From: an uncultured Alistipes sp.
GTDB taxonomy: Bacteria > Bacteroidota > Bacteroidia > Bacteroidales > Rikenellaceae
Assembly: GCA_900770635.1 (NCBI GenBank)
Contig: CAAGLB010000163.1
Coordinates: forward strand, 1-64,000
Length of the DNA: 64,000 nt
Direction: 5' to 3'
In this document: positions 9,011 to 16,299 of the stretch, piece after piece
How positions within the stretch are numbered: position 1 is the first letter of the stretch
Layout: the number at the start of each line of letters is the position of its first letter
The notes under the pieces: generated by a model
Database searches by the model: none
Seen by the model: the letters and a program-made list of their open reading frames with translations, nothing else
What the model was told of the DNA's origin: nothing
Program-made: the position numbers and the translations under genes

Positions 9011-9037
9011 ATTTGGTTTTACTACGTAAATTTTAAA

Positions 9038-9045
9038 CAAAGATA
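9038..9045 (-). promoter_or_regulatory. -7 box of pdxB
   Basis: TATCTTTG on the minus strand, 28 bp before the chosen ATG. No good -33 box is visible. Confidence 0.45.
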
Positions 9046-9067
9046 GGAATTTTTTGTAAATTTGTAG

Positions 9068-9075
9068 TATATTTG
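9068..9075 (+). promoter_or_regulatory. -7 box upstream of the arginase-family gene
   Basis: TATATTTG on the plus strand in the 125-bp divergent spacer between pdxB and the next gene, 60 bp before its ATG. The -33 box is unclear. Confidence 0.45.
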
Positions 9076-9135
9076 CATGATATTTTAGCGTTTGATTATT
9101 CATGTAATTGCTAATTTAACAAGATTGTTGAAGCT

Positions 9136-10203
9136 ATGTCGACAAAGAACAACATCAATTTCGATCCTAATGGCATTGTGCCCGACAACGGTAACTACTT
9201 CGGTTTTCCTGTCGAGCCAGCTGATGCTGCCCTGGTGCTTATCTCAGCACCCTGGGATACCACTGTGTCGACACGTGCGGGTAGCTCCTATGCTCCCGAT
9301 GCCATCATCGAGGCCTCACGCTTTGTTGATTTCCACGAACCTATGGCTCCCGATAGCTGGCGCAAGGGTATCGCCACGCTGCCTATCGACTACTCGATTC
9401 AGGATTTGTCGCACCGCCTACGCTCCGATGCCGACAAGATTATTGTCATGAGCCACTCCGATGCCGACTATGTGCTCGAAAATATGATGCATGCACGCCG
9501 CCTTCGCCGCATCAACGAGGCGTCGATGCTCATCAACGACAAGATATATGCTCAGTCGAAGTGCTGGCTCGAGCAGAACAAAATAGTGGGATTGGTGGGT
9601 GGTGACCACTCGACAGCCTATGGCAATGTGCGTGCTGTGGGTGAGCATTATGCCGAGTTTGGTATCTTGCATATCGATGCTCGCTGCAACCTCAAAGAGA
9701 GTTGCTATGGCTTCAACCACTCGCATGCCTCGGTTATGCACAACATCCTCGACGATGTGGAGAGCCTTAGACGCCTTGTGTCGGTGGGTGTTCGTGAGTT
9801 TAGCCCTCGTGAGTGGCAACGCTCCGAGGAGGATGAGCGCATACGCCTATTTACGGGCCAATATATCTGGTCGTCGCATTTCGAGGGTGTAAATTGGTCG
9901 ACGCTCTGCGACGAGATTATCGCCGAGCTTCCCGAGAATGTCTACATATCGCTCGACATCGATGGCCTCACCATCGAGTGTTCGCCACATACGGGAACAA
10001 CCATTTCGGGCGGTTTGCGCTTCCCTGAGGTTGTCTACCTCATGAGCAAGCTCGTAGGCTCGGGACGTAAGATTGTGGGCTTCGACCTTACGGAGGTAGT
10101 GCCCGATGTCGACGATAAGAGCGACGCTATGATTGCCGCACGCCTGCTGTTCAAGATGTGTAGCATGGCTCTTAAACATCATGATGCCCCAAATGTTTTA
10201 TAA
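9136..10203 (+). CDS. Arginase/agmatinase/formimidoylglutamase-family protein with altered metal site
   Basis: A 355-residue ureohydrolase-fold protein. It keeps GGDHS (His158) and the SLDIDG motif (Asp274, Asp276). The central motif, normally D-A-H-x-D, reads D181-A-R183-C-N185. Two canonical Mn ligands, equivalent to His126 and Asp128 of rat arginase I, are therefore replaced by Arg and Asn. The GLDP that normally follows the third motif is GLTI. Either the binuclear Mn site is lost, leaving a structural or regulatory pseudoenzyme, or the chemistry has changed. Agmatinase is the closest canonical relative I can suggest. nhaA follows after 30 bp, possibly co-transcribed. Confidence 0.8.
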   Translation: MSTKNNINFDPNGIVPDNGNYFGFPVEPADAALVLISAPWDTTVSTRAGSSYAPDAIIEASRFVDFHEPMAPDSWRKGIATLPIDYSIQDLSHRLRSDADKIIVMSHSDADYVLENMMHARRLRRINEASMLINDKIYAQSKCWLEQNKIVGLVGGDHSTAYGNVRAVGEHYAEFGILHIDARCNLKESCYGFNHSHASVMHNILDDVESLRRLVSVGVREFSPREWQRSEEDERIRLFTGQYIWSSHFEGVNWSTLCDEIIAELPENVYISLDIDGLTIECSPHTGTTISGGLRFPEVVYLMSKLVGSGRKIVGFDLTEVVPDVDDKSDAMIAARLLFKMCSMALKHHDAPNVL

Positions 10204-10233
10204 TAGTATAAACCCTGTAACTCAAATAGATGT

Positions 10234-11604
10234 ATGTCAGCATTTACTAAATTCGGAAGGGTAAAGCGATTCCACATTATGTCGCAGCGTGGTAATAGCT
10301 TCTTGCAAGCACCCTGGGCAGGAGGTATTGTCTTGGTGGTGTGTGTGATGATAGCTATGTTGTTGGCCAACCTGCCAGCAACGTCGCATTGGTATCACCA
10401 GTTCTTGCACATGGAGCTCGGCTTGTCGATTGGTGGCGAGCTATTCCCCCAGAGCATGAGCCTCGAGAAGTTTGTAAACGACGCTCTGATGGTGATATTC
10501 TTCTTCACCGTAGGTCTTGAGATACGTCGTGAGATGTCGCATGGTGAGCTCTCTACGCCTAAGAAGGCTATTCTGCCTGTCATCGCTGCGCTTGGCGGTA
10601 TGCTTGCCCCAGCGTTCATCTACACATGCTTCAACTTCGGCACAGAGGCTATCAACGGCTGGGGTATCCCAACAGCAACGGATATCGCCTTTGCCATCGG
10701 CATCATGTCGTTGTTGGGCAACCGTGTGCCACTATCGCTTAAAGTATTCCTTACGGCATTGGCTGTTGCCGACGACCTCGGTGCAATCGTGGTCATTGCG
10801 CTGTTCTATGGCGAAACGCCTAACATGTTGTTGCTCGGCATAGCTCTGCTTATCATGGTGGGCATCTACTTCATGCGCCGCATGGGCGAGTATCGTGTCA
10901 TCGCCTATCTCATCCCTGCCTTCGTGGTGTGGACATTGTTCTACTATTCGGGTGTTCACGCAACAATCTCGGGTGTGGCTATGGCTATGCTCATCCCTAC
11001 AACACCCCGTTATAACCGCTCGTACTATCTGCATAAGGCCGACATAATTGAGAAGAGTATTCGTGATGCCGACCTAATTGAGGATAGAAACAAGGCCGAG
11101 GAGGAGCGTCTATACCATATCCACCGCATGAAGCAGATATCGAATGGCGCAGAGAGCATGAGCCATCGTGTAGAGCACTTCCTGATGCCTTATGTCAACT
11201 TCCTCATCATGCCTATCTTCGCCCTTGTGAATGCTGGTGTGCATATCGAGTCGGTTGAGTACTTCAATATCTTCGAGCACTCGGCAGCTGCGGGATCTAT
11301 CGGCATGGGTATATTCTTTGGCTTGGTTGTGGGCAAGCCTCTCGGCATCTCGCTATTTAGCTATCTGGCCATCAAACTTGGCTTGGCCGATAAGCCTGCT
11401 GGTGCATCGTGGAAGATGCTTGTGGCTGTTGCATGCTTGGGTGGTATCGGCTTCACTATGTCGATATTTGTCGATAACCTCGCCTTCGACGCCGCTACAC
11501 ATCTCGACTATATAAATAAGGGTAAGATATCTATTATTATGGCCTCTACCGCAGCAGCAGTGTTGGGTAGTGTGCTTATTGTGTTGAACGCTAAGAAAAA
11601 GTAA
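10234..11604 (+). CDS. nhaA: Na+/H+ antiporter NhaA
   Basis: A multi-spanning membrane protein of 456 residues with the NhaA hallmarks: FFFTVGLEIRREMSHGEL near the N-terminus, PTATDIAFAIGIMSLLG (the conserved Asp of helix IV) and ALAVADDLGAIVVIALFY (the paired aspartates of helix V). It exports Na+ in exchange for protons. At 456 residues it exceeds the usual ~390, through an insertion of about 50 charged residues (around YYLHKADIIEKSIRDADLIE) in the middle cytoplasmic loop. Two FKBP-like lipoprotein genes follow after 14 and 24 bp. Confidence 0.95.
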   Translation: MSAFTKFGRVKRFHIMSQRGNSFLQAPWAGGIVLVVCVMIAMLLANLPATSHWYHQFLHMELGLSIGGELFPQSMSLEKFVNDALMVIFFFTVGLEIRREMSHGELSTPKKAILPVIAALGGMLAPAFIYTCFNFGTEAINGWGIPTATDIAFAIGIMSLLGNRVPLSLKVFLTALAVADDLGAIVVIALFYGETPNMLLLGIALLIMVGIYFMRRMGEYRVIAYLIPAFVVWTLFYYSGVHATISGVAMAMLIPTTPRYNRSYYLHKADIIEKSIRDADLIEDRNKAEEERLYHIHRMKQISNGAESMSHRVEHFLMPYVNFLIMPIFALVNAGVHIESVEYFNIFEHSAAAGSIGMGIFFGLVVGKPLGISLFSYLAIKLGLADKPAGASWKMLVAVACLGGIGFTMSIFVDNLAFDAATHLDYINKGKISIIMASTAAAVLGSVLIVLNAKKK

Positions 11605-11618
11605 AACAAAGGGTTGAT

Positions 11619-12308
11619 ATGAGAAAGATTCTATCGGCAATAATCGTTGTTATGTTTGTGGGTGCCATCTCGTGTGCTCGTAAGGTTGAGGCTCCTGTGG
11701 AGTATGTCATGCAGAACGACCTCGACTCGGTGTCGTATGCTATGGGCATGAACATCGCCCTTAACCTTTATGGTGCCGACACGATGCTAAATGTCGATGC
11801 TGTGTGTCAGGCTATCCGCGACGTATATGCCCATAAGCCTAAGATGAATGCCGACCAGGCACGCTATGCCTTCTTGAAGTATATGAACTTCGATGTCTAC
11901 GAGCGTACTAAGAAGATGGAGGGCATCTATCTTGCCGACCTGCGTAAGGCCGATCGTAAGTTTGTGTCAACAACTTCGGGTATGACCTACAAGATTGTGA
12001 CTCTCGGCGACGTTAAGAGCGCCCCACGTGCATCACGTGACACCGTTGTCATGAACTATCAGATATTGAATGTCGGTGGCGAGCGACTCGACACAACATA
12101 TCTCTCGGGCAAGCCGTTGCACTATGCCTTGGGCAAGCTGCCTAAGGGTGTTCAGGAGGCATTGCGCCTCATCGGCCCAGGCGGACATATCGAGGCGTGG
12201 GTACCTTCGGCATTGGCCTTCAGCTCGGCTGGTTGCGACTCCATAGGTGTCAAGCCCAACATGATGCTGTTCTACGACATAAAACTCAAAGATGTAATCA
12301 AAAGATAA
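11619..12308 (+). CDS. FKBP-type peptidyl-prolyl isomerase lipoprotein (FkpA/Mip-like)
   Basis: A 229-residue protein with a lipoprotein signal (MRKILSAIIVVMFVGAISC, lipobox Cys at 19). An N-terminal alpha-helical part begins with the DSVSYAMGMNIA motif typical of FkpA/Mip dimerisation regions. A C-terminal FKBP domain (about residues 115-229) includes PKGVQEALRLIGPGGHIEAWVPSALAFS. It is expected to fold proteins at the cell envelope. The FKBP active-site aromatics are only partly recognisable, so activity is uncertain. Its downstream neighbour is a diverged relative. Confidence 0.85.
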   Translation: MRKILSAIIVVMFVGAISCARKVEAPVEYVMQNDLDSVSYAMGMNIALNLYGADTMLNVDAVCQAIRDVYAHKPKMNADQARYAFLKYMNFDVYERTKKMEGIYLADLRKADRKFVSTTSGMTYKIVTLGDVKSAPRASRDTVVMNYQILNVGGERLDTTYLSGKPLHYALGKLPKGVQEALRLIGPGGHIEAWVPSALAFSSAGCDSIGVKPNMMLFYDIKLKDVIKR

Positions 12309-12332
12309 TAAACTATAAATTTTTTTAACCGT

Positions 12333-13577
12333 ATGAAGAAAATCTTAATTGCTGTGGCCTTTGTGGCTGCACTTGTTTCGTGTGGCGGTCATAACAAGTA
12401 CTACTTCGCTGAGCCAGAGGTACGTGCGTTTAATGATCCTACTGCACCTTTCGACACATTGTCGTATGCCTTTGGTATTAACTTTGCGTTGCCTCTCGAG
12501 GGCGAGCTTGCCGACCTTAACTACAACCGTGACCTGTTTATCGAGAAGGTAACGTCGTACATCACTATGGACAACGCCTTGTTCCCCGATCTTACCATCG
12601 TCAACGATAAGTTCATGAAGTTCCAGACAGAGCGTCTTCGTCCTTTCATGATGGCTAAGCAGCGCAAGGTATTCACCAAGGACGATCAGATCGTAGTTCC
12701 TGAGATTTATAACGAGGAGTACGACAGCCTTATGTTCACAAACTGGATGGCTATCATGGCCTCAAACTCTGTACGTATGTCGGCTGCCCCAGTTAATATC
12801 CACTATGTTGTTGAGGGTATTCGTGATATGGCTGGTGTTAATAATATCGCCTATCTCGACTCGCTCACAAAGATCTCTCAGAAGCAGTTTATGGGCCACC
12901 TCAAGAACTACTACATGACTCAGATGGGCATGTATAATGCTGAGCGTGCTAAGACATGGTTGGCAGACATCGCTACAAAGCCAGGTGTTAAGGCTTTGGA
13001 GGTTAACGATGCTACAATCTACTATCGTGTTAACTCGCCAGGTGGTGTTAAGGTGTCGTCGCCTGCCGACTCTATCGCTTTGGAGTACGAGATCTACAAC
13101 TACACAGGTAAGCTCATCCAGTCTACTGAGTCACGTTTCGATGCTCTTCGCAAGCGTATCGCCGACACTAAGGCCGATAAGACCTTGACCGACTCAGTGC
13201 GTAACGCACGCATCCGTGAGACCGAGAAGTATATCGAGAGCATGCGTATGCCTATGAACCCAGTAAGCTCTATCCGTGTTGAGGCTATCAAGCACTGCTT
13301 GGCACAGGTTGGCGAGTTCGGTAGCATCACTATCTGGACTCCTGCTCAGTTTGCTCCACGGTCAAACCAGCTTATGGCTAATGAGGCTGTTGTCATCGAC
13401 CTCGAGGTTAAGCGTATTGCTAAGGGTACTGATGTTAACGATTTGTTGAAGCGTCCTATAAAGCCAGGTGCTCCTCAGCAGGGCGGTGCTGCGCTCAAGC
13501 CAGGCTCTCCTGTGAAGGTTACTCCTGTCAACGGCACTCTTGTTAACCCAGCGCCAAAGGCTACTGACAAGAAATAG
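12333..13577 (+). CDS. Lipoprotein with diverged FKBP/Mip-like architecture
   Basis: A 414-residue protein with a lipobox (MKKILIAVAFVAALVSC, Cys17). It has not been given a function by me. It shares two landmarks with the preceding FKBP lipoprotein: DTLSYAFGINFAL near the N-terminus (compare DSVSYAMGMNIAL), and IKHCLAQVGEFGSITIWTPAQFA near residue 345 (compare VQEALRLIGPGGHIEAWVP). An FKBP-like fold with a long helical insert is therefore likely. The tail (after about 380) is Pro/Gly/Lys-rich and low in complexity. Probably a duplicated, possibly non-catalytic chaperone in the same operon; a terminator follows. Confidence 0.65.
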   Translation: MKKILIAVAFVAALVSCGGHNKYYFAEPEVRAFNDPTAPFDTLSYAFGINFALPLEGELADLNYNRDLFIEKVTSYITMDNALFPDLTIVNDKFMKFQTERLRPFMMAKQRKVFTKDDQIVVPEIYNEEYDSLMFTNWMAIMASNSVRMSAAPVNIHYVVEGIRDMAGVNNIAYLDSLTKISQKQFMGHLKNYYMTQMGMYNAERAKTWLADIATKPGVKALEVNDATIYYRVNSPGGVKVSSPADSIALEYEIYNYTGKLIQSTESRFDALRKRIADTKADKTLTDSVRNARIRETEKYIESMRMPMNPVSSIRVEAIKHCLAQVGEFGSITIWTPAQFAPRSNQLMANEAVVIDLEVKRIAKGTDVNDLLKRPIKPGAPQQGGAALKPGSPVKVTPVNGTLVNPAPKATDKK

Positions 13578-13600
13578 TCGGTCGTCGCCGCTTTATTTAT

Positions 13601-13637
13601 AGCGTCGTGCTCACTTGTGAGTACGGCGCTTTTTTTG
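13601..13637 (+). terminator. Terminator of the nhaA-FKBP operon
   Basis: A hairpin AGCGTCGTGCTCAC with GTGAGTACGGCGCT, followed by seven T residues, 24 bp after the stop codon. Confidence 0.85.
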
Positions 13638-13687
13638 TGTCGCCATCTACATCTGTTGTGCCTCCTTGGCGGCGAGGTTATGCGTGG

Positions 13688-13821
13688 TGGGTATCTTGGG
13701 TATCTTGGGTATCTTGGGTAAAGTGGGTATGATGGGTAAAATGGGTAAATAGAAAAAAACTACTCACAGTACCCACAGTACCCACAGTACCCAAGATACC
13801 CACAAATACCCATTCTACCCA
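13688..13821. repeat. TGGGTA arm, A-rich linker and TACCCA arm (inverted array)
   Basis: Seven TGGGTA units run at exact 9-nt spacing (13688, 13697, 13706, 13715, 13724, 13733, 13742). An aaatagaaaaaaactac linker follows, then TACCCA units at 13770, 13779, 13788, 13797, 13807 and 13816. The hexamers can pair across the linker, but the trinucleotides between them are mostly not complementary. Confidence 0.9.
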
Positions 13822-13915
13822 TGTCATGTTGAGCGAAAGCGAAACATCTCGCAACTGGCGCTAAGGTCGAACGCCCGTGTACATCGAGAGATTCTTCACT
13901 TCGTTCAGAATGACA
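13822..13915. repeat. REP-like palindromic element, copy A
   Basis: A 94-bp imperfect palindrome. The left arm is TGTCATGTTGAGCGAAAGCG and the right arm, read in reverse complement, starts TGTCATTCTGAACGAAGTGA. The arms differ at fixed positions. Its left end abuts the TACCCA arm. Four other copies lie in the window. Confidence 0.9.
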
Positions 13916-13935
13916 GAGTCTATGAGTAGCGAGTA

Positions 13936-14027
13936 TTATGGGTAAAATGGGTATGATGAGTAAATAGAAAAAAACTACCCATAGTACCCAAGATACCCAT
14001 AAATACCCATAGTCCCCATTCTACCCA
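13936..14027. repeat. Second TGGGTA / linker / TACCCA array
   Basis: A shorter repeat of the preceding array: ATGGGTAAAATGGGTATGAT, the same aaatagaaaaaaactac linker, and five TACCCA-type units. Together with copy B of the REP it forms a direct duplication (about 190 bp) of 13725-13915. Confidence 0.88.
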
Positions 14028-14121
14028 TGTCATGTTGAGCGAAAGCGAAACATCTCTCATCTGGCGCTAACGTCGAACGCCCGTGCACATCGAGAGATTC
14101 TTCACTTCGTTCAGAATGACA
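14028..14121. repeat. REP-like palindromic element, copy B
   Basis: The same 94-bp palindrome as copy A, in the same orientation and again directly after a TACCCA arm. A minus-strand frame through it encodes an HSERSEE-type peptide, a known artefact of such repeats, and is not a gene. Confidence 0.9.
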
Positions 14122-14153
14122 TTCAAATATATGTTGCAAACGATTATTACGAC

Positions 14154-14187
14154 AAAAAAAGCCGACTACCATGATTGGTAGTCGGCT
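14154..14187 (-). terminator. Terminator of the 93-residue unknown gene
   Basis: On the minus strand, AGCCGACTACC pairs with GGTAGTCGGCT across a 5-nt loop and is followed by seven T residues, 21 bp after the stop codon at 14209. Confidence 0.9.
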
Positions 14188-14208
14188 GTGTGCAATGGTG
14201 GAGTATGA

Positions 14209-14490
14209 TTACTCGCAAACTGTGCTAAGCTCAGCAAACAAGCCAGCGAAGCTCTCAGCCATATCACGACGGAGTGCTGCGTAATGCTTCTTAACCAATG
14301 AGCGGTTGTGTGGCTCAGCAGGGTTGTTAGCCTTTACGTAGAAAGCGTTGCGCAACTCTACGCCCTTGAGCATAAGCTCAACAACCTTCTCCTCCTTGTT
14401 AGGCTGAACGAATGCTGCCATCTCGCAGTCAAATACGAACTCCTCCAAACGATAGTCAATCTCCTTCTTAAGGACTCTCAAATTTGCCAT
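14209..14490 (-). CDS. Conserved-looking small protein of unknown function (93 aa)
   Basis: I do not recognise a named family. The product starts MANLRVLKKEIDYRLEEFVF and is charged and predicted mostly helical, with no signal peptide, membrane segment or cysteine cluster. It is a credible gene: it has a consensus promoter (14540-14571), a strong terminator and codon use (CGT, GTT, GAG) like the highly expressed genes here. The length and N-terminal pattern resemble small cytosolic proteins common in Bacteroidales, but that is an impression only. Confidence 0.8.
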   Translation of the reverse strand: MANLRVLKKEIDYRLEEFVFDCEMAAFVQPNKEEKVVELMLKGVELRNAFYVKANNPAEPHNRSLVKKHYAALRRDMAESFAGLFAELSTVCE

Positions 14491-14539
14491 AGTAGTAAAT
14501 TATTTAGTTAAATTTTATTTTTTAAGTCTTGCTATTATG

Positions 14540-14571
14540 CAAAGATACAAAATAGAAATTTTATATGCAAA
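14540..14571 (-). promoter_or_regulatory. Promoter of the 93-residue unknown gene
   Basis: Minus-strand TTTG (14568-14571) and TATCTTTG (14540-14547) are 20 bp apart. The leader is about 45 nt. Confidence 0.65.
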
Positions 14572-14595
14572 TAATTTTATAAATATGTGCTTTTG

Positions 14596-14626
14596 TTTGG
14601 CGCTATAGTTTTTTTTTTTAACTTTG
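14596..14626 (+). promoter_or_regulatory. Promoter of ispE
   Basis: TTTG (14596-14599) and TAACTTTG (14619-14626) are 19 bp apart. The promoter overlaps an in-frame TTG at 14624, which decides the start in favour of ATG 14645. Confidence 0.75.
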
Positions 14627-14644
14627 TATCAAAGTTTTCTTGAG

Positions 14645-15463
14645 ATGACTATCAACGCATATTGCAAAATAAATATAGGTCTGCATGTCGTGCGCAAGCG
14701 TGATGACGGCTACCACGAGCTGCAAACGGTGATGTACCCCGTGCGTGAGCTCTACGATGTGGTTACGGTCGAGACTACGGCGTATGGTGGTGTTGAGTTT
14801 GTCGGCCGAGGCATTGCCGTAGATTGCCCTGCTGAGAGGAACCTATGCGTGCGTGCTGCACGTCTTATGCAGGAACGCTATCGGGTTGGTGGCGTGCGTA
14901 TCGAGCTCGATAAGCGTGTTCCGTTTGGTGCTGGCCTGGGTGGTGGCTCGTCGGATGCTACGGCGGTTGTTGTGGCCATCAACGAGATATATCGACTCGG
15001 CCTTGAACGTAATACTCTTGCCGAGCTTGCTGCCGAGCTGGGTAGCGACACACCTTTCTTTGTCTACGACTCACCGCAATACTGCACCTCACGTGGCGAG
15101 GTAATGGAGCCTATCGATGTCGATTTGCGAGGCTTGTGGCTCGTGGTTGTTAAGCCCGATGAGGGCGTATCTACCGCCGAGGCCTACTCGGGTGTTAGTC
15201 CATGTGTGCCTCAGTGCGACTTGCGTGAGTTGTTAACGATGTCTGTTGATAGGTGGCAGGGTAGCGTTGTCAACGACTTTGAGGGCCATATTCTCGTGGC
15301 GCATCCACGCATTGCTGAGCTTAAAGCGGCACTCTTGGAGCAAGGGGCTTTGTATGCCTCGATGTCGGGCTCGGGCTCTGCGGTGTTTGGAATATTTGAC
15401 AGCCGTCCCGAACTAAACCTGCCAGCAGGTACGTTTGTGCATATTGAAGAGATTAAATGTTAA
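14645..15463 (+). CDS. ispE: 4-diphosphocytidyl-2-C-methyl-D-erythritol kinase
   Basis: A GHMP kinase of 272 residues from ATG 14645 (MTINAYCKINIGLHV). The frame is open to a TTG at 14624, but that codon lies in the -7 promoter box. Motifs: NAYCKINIGLHV with the substrate-site Lys, the ATP-binding PFGAGLGGGSSDATA (about 93-106) and the C-terminal SMSGSGSAVFGIF. IspE phosphorylates CDP-ME in the MEP isoprenoid pathway. The following 184-residue gene is 21 bp downstream and may share the transcript. Confidence 0.94.
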   Translation: MTINAYCKINIGLHVVRKRDDGYHELQTVMYPVRELYDVVTVETTAYGGVEFVGRGIAVDCPAERNLCVRAARLMQERYRVGGVRIELDKRVPFGAGLGGGSSDATAVVVAINEIYRLGLERNTLAELAAELGSDTPFFVYDSPQYCTSRGEVMEPIDVDLRGLWLVVVKPDEGVSTAEAYSGVSPCVPQCDLRELLTMSVDRWQGSVVNDFEGHILVAHPRIAELKAALLEQGALYASMSGSGSAVFGIFDSRPELNLPAGTFVHIEEIKC

Positions 15464-15484
15464 ACCATTAATACTATTTGTAAG

Positions 15485-16039
15485 ATGAAAAAGATTCTAT
15501 CGTTGATGATTGCCGTTGTTGCGCTCTTCGCATGTCAGGAGCTCTCGGCACAGAAAAATTCTATCGTTGGCAAGTGGCAGGCTAACACCGAGCAGCTTGG
15601 CTTGTTGGAGGCCCTTGGCTTAGCTGGCGAGGATGGTGTCGATGCCGATGTCGTTGTTGTGCTTGACATTAAGCGCAATGCTACAGGAAAGCTAACTGTC
15701 GATGCCAGTGCTAATGGCCCTGTCGAGGATGGTACAGACATGGTCATGAAGATGGGCATGGTGCTCGACATTAATTGGACCTTAGAGAATGATATTTTTG
15801 CTGTCGACTACACCAATGCTCAGGTTACTATCAAGGAGATGAGGGTTGTGCCTGCCGATCCTGAGTTCGACGCATTCTTTACGCAGTTAAAGCCTATGCT
15901 GGAGCAGAAGATGTCGCAGGAGTTGTTGGAGTCTACCAACGATAACGACGATGTGCGTGTTGAGTTTGTTGATAAGGATAATGTTATCTTCCACGATTTC
16001 GTTGATGGTGCGACGGTTACGTTTACACGTGTAAAGTAA
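15485..16039 (+). CDS. Secreted protein of unknown function (184 aa), lipocalin-like DUF possible
   Basis: The N-terminus MKKILSLMIAVVALFACQELSAQ is a signal peptide; the cysteine at 17 could be a lipobox, but the SAQ-K site fits ordinary cleavage better. The mature part opens with IVGKWQAN, a pattern common to small beta-barrel lipocalin-like domains, followed by alternating strands (VVVVLDIKRNATGKLTVDAS) and a C-terminal VTFTRVK. I cannot name the family with certainty. The bulk is acidic. The hairpin at 16075-16111 follows. Confidence 0.75.
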   Translation: MKKILSLMIAVVALFACQELSAQKNSIVGKWQANTEQLGLLEALGLAGEDGVDADVVVVLDIKRNATGKLTVDASANGPVEDGTDMVMKMGMVLDINWTLENDIFAVDYTNAQVTIKEMRVVPADPEFDAFFTQLKPMLEQKMSQELLESTNDNDDVRVEFVDKDNVIFHDFVDGATVTFTRVK

Positions 16040-16049
16040 TCAGCACGAA

Positions 16050-16069
16050 CTCTTGTTATACAGCTTCTT
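16050..16069 (+). repeat. 20-nt 3'-UTR motif, copy 1
   Basis: CTCTTGTTATACAGCTTCTT lies 11 bp after a stop codon and just before a hairpin. A copy differing at one base lies in the same setting at 27842-27861, after dus. Confidence 0.6.
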
Positions 16070-16074
16070 AAATG

Positions 16075-16111
16075 GTGAGCCTGTCCAAAATGATTTGTTG
16101 GACAGGCTCAC
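16075..16111. terminator. Hairpin between convergent genes
   Basis: GTGAGCCTGTCCAA pairs almost perfectly with TTGGACAGGCTCAC around a short loop. The T tract is weak on both sides; the hairpin probably serves both flanking genes. Confidence 0.65.
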
Positions 16112-16134
16112 TAATTCTTTGTTTTCTTTGTTGT

Positions 16135-16299
16135 CTACTCCTCCAAGAGCTGGTCGGGGGTTAGGTGTACGACCTTGCCATCACGCACAACAACCAAATC
16201 TCCGTTATCTCGTCGGGTGCGCTCGATAAGGCGGCGTTGTGCGAGGAGTATCCCTGCGTCGATACGCTCTTGTAGCTCTCTAAGCTCAAACTCACTCAT
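16135..16299 (-). CDS. 54-residue protein overlapping the zeta-like kinase; candidate antitoxin or partner
   Basis: A short frame, ATG 16299 to TAG 16135. It begins MSEFELRELQERIDAGILLA and continues with basic residues (RRLIERTRRDNGD), a short strand (LVVVRDGKVVHLT) and an acidic end. It overlaps the last 8 bases of the kinase gene (ATGAGTGA), the arrangement expected for translational coupling. The composition (helix, basic stretch, small strand hairpin) is compatible with a toxin-neutralising or accessory peptide, but I recognise no family. It is supported by the overlap and by codon use. Confidence 0.65.
   Translation of the reverse strand: MSEFELRELQERIDAGILLAQRRLIERTRRDNGDLVVVRDGKVVHLTPDQLLEE

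Noticed and set aside
13975..14172. Minus-strand 65-residue frame with HSERSEE peptide and MG-rich tail
   Set aside because: It translates REP copy B and the TACCCA array; such peptides are a known artefact of this repeat.
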